Of a DNA stretch of 26,119 nt, positions 21,837 to 26,119 are shown piece after piece (positions within the stretch are counted from its first letter, which is position 1; every line of letters begins with the position of its first letter). Position numbers and translations under genes: made by a program. The stretch is from JAJZJT01 sp049964655. Lineage in GTDB: Bacteria > Actinomycetota > Acidimicrobiia > Acidimicrobiales > RAAP-2. The notes beneath the pieces are model-generated. The model worked only from the letters and a program-made list of their open reading frames with translations, did no database searches and was not told the origin of the DNA. The DNA lies in contig JBMFXC010000034.1 in assembly GCA_049964655.1 (NCBI GenBank), positions 1-26,119 of the forward strand, given 5' to 3'.

Positions 21837-23318
21837 TCACGGGGCAACGGCCAGGGCCTGCGACAAGATCTTGGCGATGGCCGGACCGGCGACCGAGTTG
21901 CCAGTCTGTAGTTCGCCCTGGTCAGGGACGGCGACGGCCACCACGACCTTGGGGTTGGTCGCCGGGGCCATGGCGACCATCCAGTCGTTGGTGGTCTGGT
22001 GGCCAGTCTGGGCCGTGCCCGTCTTGGCGGCCACGTCCTCGCTGGCCGGGAACACCCCGTAGCCGGTGCCGGCGGGGTCGGTGACCACCCGGCGCATCAG
22101 AGCCTTCACCTGGGCTGCCGTCTGGGCGGACGTCGCCCGCCGCCACGGCTTGGGCGTGTAGCGGGTGACGAGGTCGCCCTGGGCGGTGTGGACGGACTGC
22201 ATCACATGTGGGGTCATGATCACCCCGCCGTTGGCGATGGCCGAGCCCACCAGGGCCATCATGAGCGGCGAAGCCTGGTCGTCGAGCTGCCCGAACGCCG
22301 AATAGGCCTGGTTGGGCTTGTCGTTGTGGAGCACCGACAGGCCGGGGAACTGCCCCTGCGCCGCGCCCCCGATGTCGAGAGGGATCGGCATGTCGAAACC
22401 GAAGGCGTGGGCCTCGTCGATCTGGTTCTGGGCCCCGAGGCTCATCCCGTACTGCCCGTAGACGGTGTCGCACGACTGCGGCAAGGCCTCCTGGATGGTC
22501 TGGCCGCAGTGCTCGGCGCCATGGCCGTAGTTGCACAGCGGCTGGTTCGACTGGGGCAGCGAGATGCACCCGACGATGGGGTAGTTGACCGAGGCCAGAG
22601 ACGGCATGTGGTCGAAGACCGCCGAGGTGGTGACGATCTTGTAGGTCGAGCCGGGGAAGTAGGTGAGCTGGTAGGCGCGCGACAGCAGGGGGCTGGTCGG
22701 GCTCGACGGGTCGAGCGCCTTCCAGGCCGCTTCCTCGGCGGCGCCGCTGACCGCGACCAGCGGATTGGGGTCGAAGGACGGGATGCCCGCCATGGCGAGG
22801 ATCGCCCCGGTGTGCGGGTTCACCACGACCGCCCCGGCGTTCGGCGGGTGTGACGGGATGGCCTCGAGGTCGGCCGTGACCTCGGCCTGGAGCGTGGTCG
22901 AGATGGTGAGGGTGACGTTGTCGGTGGTGGTCCGGTTCACCAGAAGGTCGCCGAGGGTCTTCGCCGGGCGGGTGTGCGGGGTGAGGTACGTGTTGTAGGC
23001 GGCCTCGACGCCGGTCAGCCCGTAGATCGGCGAGTCGTACCCGACGACCTGCGAGAACAAGGTGGCGGTGGCAGCCGGGTAGACGCGGCGGTACTTGTAC
23101 GCCCCCGACGTGGCAAGGACCGACTTGGCCAGCACCACCCCGTTCGACGACAGGATCTCGCCGCGCGACTGGCTGAGCCGGGCCTCGATCACCTGGGGGT
23201 TCTGGGGCGAAGTGGCCAGGGCGTGGGCCCGCACGATCTGGATGTTGTTCAGCTGGACGAACAACACCAAGAAGCACAGTGCGAGGAAGATGCCGGCGAT
23301 CCGAATTCGTCGTTCCAT
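21837..23318 (-). CDS. pbpA: Penicillin-binding protein, PbpA-type transpeptidase
   Basis: Class B penicillin-binding protein of 493 residues: short cytosolic tail, membrane anchor (about 6-25), a dimerisation region (SRGEILSSNG at 51-60) and a transpeptidase domain. Nucleophile Ser224 is in PGSTYK (222-227) and KTGTAQTG is at 432-439. The middle motif, normally SxN (SCN in actinobacterial PbpA), reads Ser282-Cys283-Asp284. Cys251, Cys262, Cys271 and Cys283 could form disulfides outside the cell. It cross-links peptidoglycan, normally with a SEDS polymerase such as RodA; no such gene is adjacent here. ATG 23318 shares its A with the pstP stop (TGATG), so translation is coupled. Confidence 0.95.
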   Translation of the reverse strand: MERRIRIAGIFLALCFLVLFVQLNNIQIVRAHALATSPQNPQVIEARLSQSRGEILSSNGVVLAKSVLATSGAYKYRRVYPAATATLFSQVVGYDSPIYGLTGVEAAYNTYLTPHTRPAKTLGDLLVNRTTTDNVTLTISTTLQAEVTADLEAIPSHPPNAGAVVVNPHTGAILAMAGIPSFDPNPLVAVSGAAEEAAWKALDPSSPTSPLLSRAYQLTYFPGSTYKIVTTSAVFDHMPSLASVNYPIVGCISLPQSNQPLCNYGHGAEHCGQTIQEALPQSCDTVYGQYGMSLGAQNQIDEAHAFGFDMPIPLDIGGAAQGQFPGLSVLHNDKPNQAYSAFGQLDDQASPLMMALVGSAIANGGVIMTPHVMQSVHTAQGDLVTRYTPKPWRRATSAQTAAQVKALMRRVVTDPAGTGYGVFPASEDVAAKTGTAQTGHQTTNDWMVAMAPATNPKVVVAVAVPDQGELQTGNSVAGPAIAKILSQALAVAP

Positions 23319-24799
23319 CAGGTCTCTCCGACGCCGGCCGGCGACGCTCGGGAACCGAGCGGGGCCAACGCCCCCGCCACGGTAGTGGAGGTCGCCGGGG
23401 CCGATGCAGGCACCCCCCCGGCCGAAGACCCACCCGGGGCGACCTCGAGATTGCGCACGTAGGTGCGGGCGGCGGCAACCGAGGGCTCCTCCACCCCGCC
23501 ACGCAGCACCGGCACGTAGGTGGGGTCGACGTCAGCGGTGGTCACCCCGGTCCGCTCCACGGCGACCGGGTGGTACCAGAGCAGGCCTCCGATGCGTCCC
23601 TGGTAGATGACCAGCTCCTTGCCGTCGAGCCCGACGAAGTACGAGCTGGTGTCGAACCACCTGACCGCCGAGTAGGCCGCAACGAGGACGACGGCGACGA
23701 GCACGGCGAAGAGGACCGTGCGCACGGTCACCAGCCGGCGGGCACGAGCGGAGCGACGAGCCCGGCGACGAGCAGCCCGACGATCCGCCCGGCTGGAGGC
23801 GCCGGCCTCCTCTGTGCCCTCCCCGGCGACCTCCCCGGCACCGACCCGAGGACCGCTCGCCGTGGCCTCGGGAACAAGAAGTGGAAGCGGTCCCGCCCGC
23901 ACGGCAGTCGCCGTCGGGGCGGCGGCCGACCCGCCGCTCGTCGTCGACGCTCCGCGGCCACTCTCCGGACCGAGCCCGTCCGCCCCCAGGGCCATGCCCT
24001 CGGCGCCCTGGCGGGCACGGGCGGCTTCGGCGTCCCGGAGCGTGCCGGCGGAAGCAAGTGGCTCGTCGGGCGCCTCCTCCCCGATCACCACGTCGACCAC
24101 GACGACGGTGATGTTGTCACTCCCGCCGTTCGCCCGGGCCCGGGCCACCAGCTCGTCGGCGGCCTGTTGGGGCTCGGGTTGCTCGACCAGGACGGCGGCG
24201 ATCTCGGCGTCTGATACCTCGTTGCTCAGGCCGTCACTGCACAGCAGGAAGCGATCGCCCCGGACCGGCACGACCCGCCACAGGTCGACGGCGACGGTCT
24301 CCGCCACGCCGAGGGCGCGGGTGAGGACGTGCCGGTGGGGATGGACAGCAGCCTCCTCCGGTGTCAGCTCTCCTGTGCGGACCATCTCCTCGGCCAGGCT
24401 GTGGTCGGCGCTGATCTGGGTGAGCGTGCCGTCGTGGAGCCGGTAGGAACGCGAGTCCCCCACGTTGACGAGGACGAGGACGTCGCGCCCTTGCTCGTTG
24501 ACGAGGGCGACGGCCGTGAGTGTGGTCCCCATCCCACGCAGCTCGGCGTGCTCGAGGCTCTGCTCCCACACCACGGCGTTGGCCGCGTCGACCGCCGACA
24601 CGAGCCCGGCCCCGGTCGGAGCCCGACCGAAGGCGGTCTCGAGCGCGTCGACGGCCAGTCGCGACGCCACGTCGCCGCCAGCGTGCCCCCCCATGCCATC
24701 GGCCACCACGAACAGGCTGGCGGTAGCGAGCAGGCGGTCCTGGTTGGACGCCCGCACCAGGCCGGTGTCGGTGGCGGACCCCGATCGGAGGACGGTCAC
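23318..24799 (-). CDS. pstP: PP2C-type Ser/Thr phosphatase, membrane-anchored
   Basis: Metal-dependent phosphoprotein phosphatase of 493 residues that reverses PknB phosphorylation. The PP2C domain (about 1-240) shows Asp21 in SNQDR, the metal-binding VADGMGGHAGG (32-42) with Asp34, NVGDSR near 112-117, CSDGLSNEV near 191-199 and GGSDNITVVVV near 233-243. An Ala/Arg-rich cytosolic linker follows, then a transmembrane helix (about 360-380) and an extracellular tail of about 110 residues ending in a Ser/Ala/Pro-rich stretch. GTG 24799 follows GGGGAGG by four bases; the frame stays open upstream through fhaB, but that is shadow. It overlaps the pbpA start by one base and begins one base after the fhaB stop codon, so the genes form an operon. 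Confidence 0.94.
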   Translation of the reverse strand: MTVLRSGSATDTGLVRASNQDRLLATASLFVVADGMGGHAGGDVASRLAVDALETAFGRAPTGAGLVSAVDAANAVVWEQSLEHAELRGMGTTLTAVALVNEQGRDVLVLVNVGDSRSYRLHDGTLTQISADHSLAEEMVRTGELTPEEAAVHPHRHVLTRALGVAETVAVDLWRVVPVRGDRFLLCSDGLSNEVSDAEIAAVLVEQPEPQQAADELVARARANGGSDNITVVVVDVVIGEEAPDEPLASAGTLRDAEAARARQGAEGMALGADGLGPESGRGASTTSGGSAAAPTATAVRAGPLPLLVPEATASGPRVGAGEVAGEGTEEAGASSRADRRAARRRARRSARARRLVTVRTVLFAVLVAVVLVAAYSAVRWFDTSSYFVGLDGKELVIYQGRIGGLLWYHPVAVERTGVTTADVDPTYVPVLRGGVEEPSVAAARTYVRNLEVAPGGSSAGGVPASAPATSTTVAGALAPLGSRASPAGVGET

Positions 24800-24800
24800 G

Positions 24801-25337
24801 TCACCTCCCCACCTCGAACACCGTGCCTCCGATCTGCAACAAGTCGCCTTTCTCGAGGCGTGTCCGCTCGGTGATGCGCTCGGCGTTGACCCACGTCCCG
24901 TTGGTCGAGCGCAGGTCCTCGACCCACAGGTCGCCGTCGAGCCGGAAGAGACGAGCGTGCAGGTTGGAAGCGTAGGTGTCCGACACGATCGGGACGCCGC
25001 AGCCGGGTGCCCGACCGATCGTGACCTCCTCGCCGAGCTCGTAGGTGACGCCAGCCTGGTCCTCGGGCCGGACCACGTGGAGGCGGAGCTGGCGACCACG
25101 CCGACCTCGCGTCGCGGTGGTCAGCTCTTCGTCCTCCTCGTCGCGGTGCCGTCTCCGAGGCTTGAGCGGGCGGACCTCGACCCAGACGGCCCGGACCACC
25201 CACAGGAAGAAGAGCCACATCAGGGCGACGACGGCGTACTCGAGGGCCCTGAGCAGCGGAGTGTTGTCGACCGGAGTCGTCGTCAGCGACGCCAACGGCA
25301 GGAGGGTGTGCATGATGGTGGTCCCGGAGGCCGTCAC
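24801..25337 (-). CDS. fhaB: FHA-domain protein FhaB-like
   Basis: Membrane-anchored phosphothreonine reader of 178 residues. One transmembrane helix (about 30-52) is followed by a basic then acidic linker (59-72) and an FHA domain (about 84-178) with GRAPGCGVPI (108-117; Arg109), SNLHARL (124-130) and STNGTWVN (144-151). In mycobacteria FhaB (FipA) is bound by PknB-phosphorylated partners and links wall synthesis to division. GTG 25337 overlaps the fhaA stop as GTGA, giving coupled translation; ATG 25313 (residue 9) is an alternative. The Ser in SNLH occupies the usual SRxH phosphopeptide site with Asn replacing Arg, so binding may be altered. Confidence 0.92.
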   Translation of the reverse strand: MTASGTTIMHTLLPLASLTTTPVDNTPLLRALEYAVVALMWLFFLWVVRAVWVEVRPLKPRRRHRDEEDEELTTATRGRRGRQLRLHVVRPEDQAGVTYELGEEVTIGRAPGCGVPIVSDTYASNLHARLFRLDGDLWVEDLRSTNGTWVNAERITERTRLEKGDLLQIGGTVFEVGR

Positions 25338-25990
25338 GAAGTCTCGAACACGATCACCGTCGTCCCGACCGTGATCTGGTCGCCGTCGGCGAGCGCCCGC
25401 TCGTGCACGGGCACGCCGTTAACCCGGGTGCCGTTGGTCGACCCGAGGTCGACGAGCACGACGTCGTTGCCCTGGCGACGGACCTCGGCATGACGCCGAC
25501 TGACGTTGGGATCGCCGACCACGATCGTGCACTCGGGAAGACGGCCGACCGTGACGGGCTCCGGGCCGAGGACGATGCGCTCGCCGTTCGGGAGCACCAG
25601 GGAGCCCGCCGGCAGGCCGAGGGGACCCTCTCGCACGTCGGCCTCGACGTCGAAGAGACCCGGACGAAGGCCAGGGTCTTCGACGATCGAGACGGTGACT
25701 GGCCCGACGAACTCGTACTCCTCGACCCTGGCGTGCTCACGGGCCGCCTCCTCGAGCTCGCGTACGAGCGCGTCGAGGAAGGGCTCGAACCGGTCGAAGT
25801 CGAAAGGAGAGAGATGTACGACGAACGCGTTGGGCGCGAGCAGACCGTTCACGCCCACACGCCGGCCGAGGTCCATCTCGCGGGTCAGCCGGCGACCGAT
25901 GGCCACCGGTTGGAGCTCGCTCTTCAATGCCTTGGAAAAGGTGCCGTCCACCAGGCGTTCGAGGCGCCCTTCGAATCGTTGCAGTCCCAT
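25334..25990 (-). CDS. fhaA: FHA-domain protein FhaA-like, short form
   Basis: Cytosolic protein of 218 residues, first gene of the fha-pstP-pbpA operon. Residues 1-120 match the N-terminal domain of FhaA (DUF3662 type: GLQRFEGRLERLVDGTFSK at 2-20, QPVAIGRRLTREMD at 27-40). The C-terminal FHA domain (about 138-218) has GRLPEC (149-154), SRRHAEV (164-170) and GSTNGTRVNG (183-192), with all phosphothreonine-binding residues. Mycobacterial FhaA is about 527 residues because of a long Pro/Gln-rich linker absent here. In mycobacteria it binds the phosphorylated pseudokinase domain of MviN (MurJ) and restrains peptidoglycan synthesis. ATG 25990 is preceded by TAGGCT nine bases away. Confidence 0.93.
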   Translation of the reverse strand: MGLQRFEGRLERLVDGTFSKALKSELQPVAIGRRLTREMDLGRRVGVNGLLAPNAFVVHLSPFDFDRFEPFLDALVRELEEAAREHARVEEYEFVGPVTVSIVEDPGLRPGLFDVEADVREGPLGLPAGSLVLPNGERIVLGPEPVTVGRLPECTIVVGDPNVSRRHAEVRRQGNDVVLVDLGSTNGTRVNGVPVHERALADGDQITVGTTVIVFETS

Positions 25991-25999
25991 GCTGCGGTC

Positions 26000-26005
26000 A
26001 GCCTA
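26000..26005 (-). promoter_or_regulatory. Candidate -10 hexamer TAGGCT of fhaA operon
   Basis: Minus-strand TAGGCT, nine bases (GACCGCAGC), ATG 25990. It would drive fhaA, fhaB, pstP and pbpA. No recognisable -35 box. Confidence 0.45.
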
Positions 26006-26030
26006 CCGGCGCTCATCCGCCCGTTGGGGG

Positions 26031-26078
26031 GAGGGGCACCCCTGGCGGTGCCGGTCGGTCGTCCTGACCGGACGATCG
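26031..26078. other. Two small hairpins upstream of fhaA
   Basis: AGGGGCACCCCT is a perfect 12-base palindrome near 26031-26042. CGGTCGTCC (26056-26064) pairs with GGACGATCG (26070-26078) with one G-T pair across a five-base loop. They may end a gene beyond the window edge; nothing further is visible to 26119. Confidence 0.3.
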
Positions 26079-26119
26079 GCCCGGGGCGCTGTTGCTCGGG
26101 GGCTCTGCCGGGGCCGGGG

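Noticed and set aside
19590..21911. Plus-strand open frame of 773 codons
   Set aside because: Antisense to pknB; the open frame reflects codon bias of the kinase gene.
1..26119. Mobile elements, prophage, toxin-antitoxin or defence genes
   Set aside because: No transposase, integrase, attachment repeat, toxin or nuclease domain was found; base composition and codon style look even throughout.

Overview
The window is strongly GC-rich, densely packed chromosomal DNA from an actinobacterium. Codon third positions are mostly G or C, which opens long spurious frames opposite most genes. The clearest taxonomic clue is the right-hand 7.5 kb. There crgA, a trpG/pabA-type amidotransferase, a PASTA-domain kinase (pknB), pbpA, a PP2C phosphatase (pstP) and two FHA proteins keep the gene order and strands of the mycobacterial crgA-to-fhaA locus. 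RodA and a second kinase, both present in the mycobacterial set, are missing. F420/FMN luciferase-like oxidoreductases and beta-oxidation genes also fit an actinobacterium. A deep lineage such as Acidimicrobiia is my guess, not something the sequence proves. I saw no rRNA, tRNA, CRISPR array, insertion sequence or phage gene.

Layout, left to right. (1) 80-2585 (+): an NCS1 permease and a PfkB-family sugar/nucleoside kinase, probably a two-gene uptake and phosphorylation unit. (2) 2617-6227 (-): galE, then a HAD hydrolase and a natural BluB-CobT fusion for the lower ligand of cobalamin. (3) 6286-8201 (+): a DrrA/DrrB-type ABC-2 exporter. (4) 8277-10107 (-): a Nudix hydrolase and an acyl-CoA dehydrogenase, divergent from a MarR regulator (10200-10691, +). 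(5) 10741-12969 (-): a CLC chloride channel with CBS and TrkA-C domains. (6) 13269-15174: two luciferase-like oxidoreductases whose 3' ends overlap tail to tail; the second is downstream of comF and a hotdog thioesterase on the minus strand. (7) 17007-18191 (+): an acetyl-CoA acetyltransferase behind a promoter with a palindromic operator-like site. (8) 18425-25990: the cell-division and Ser/Thr phosphorylation locus.

How the genes work together. PknB (sensor kinase with four PASTA repeats), PstP (its phosphatase), FhaA and FhaB (phosphothreonine readers), PbpA (transpeptidase) and CrgA (divisome membrane protein) form a module that ties peptidoglycan synthesis and division to phosphorylation. 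The acyl-CoA dehydrogenase, thioesterase and thiolase are three CoA-thioester enzymes spread over 10 kb, two of them next to visible regulatory sites.

Regulation. Several genes have a TANNNT -10 hexamer 6 to 9 bases before the start codon, the arrangement of leaderless or near-leaderless actinobacterial transcripts. Three genes of the division locus (crgA, pknB, fhaA) share the same hexamer, TAGGCT, followed within two bases by GACC. Other non-coding structure includes an eight-copy 14-bp tandem array between trpG and pknB, three 20-bp phased repeats in front of the thioesterase, and a 14-bp-arm hairpin between the thiolase and crgA. I found no convincing wholly new system. The most distinctive items are the BluB-CobT fusion, the division locus without RodA and PknA, the shared promoter element, and the SxD variant of the PbpA active-site motif.
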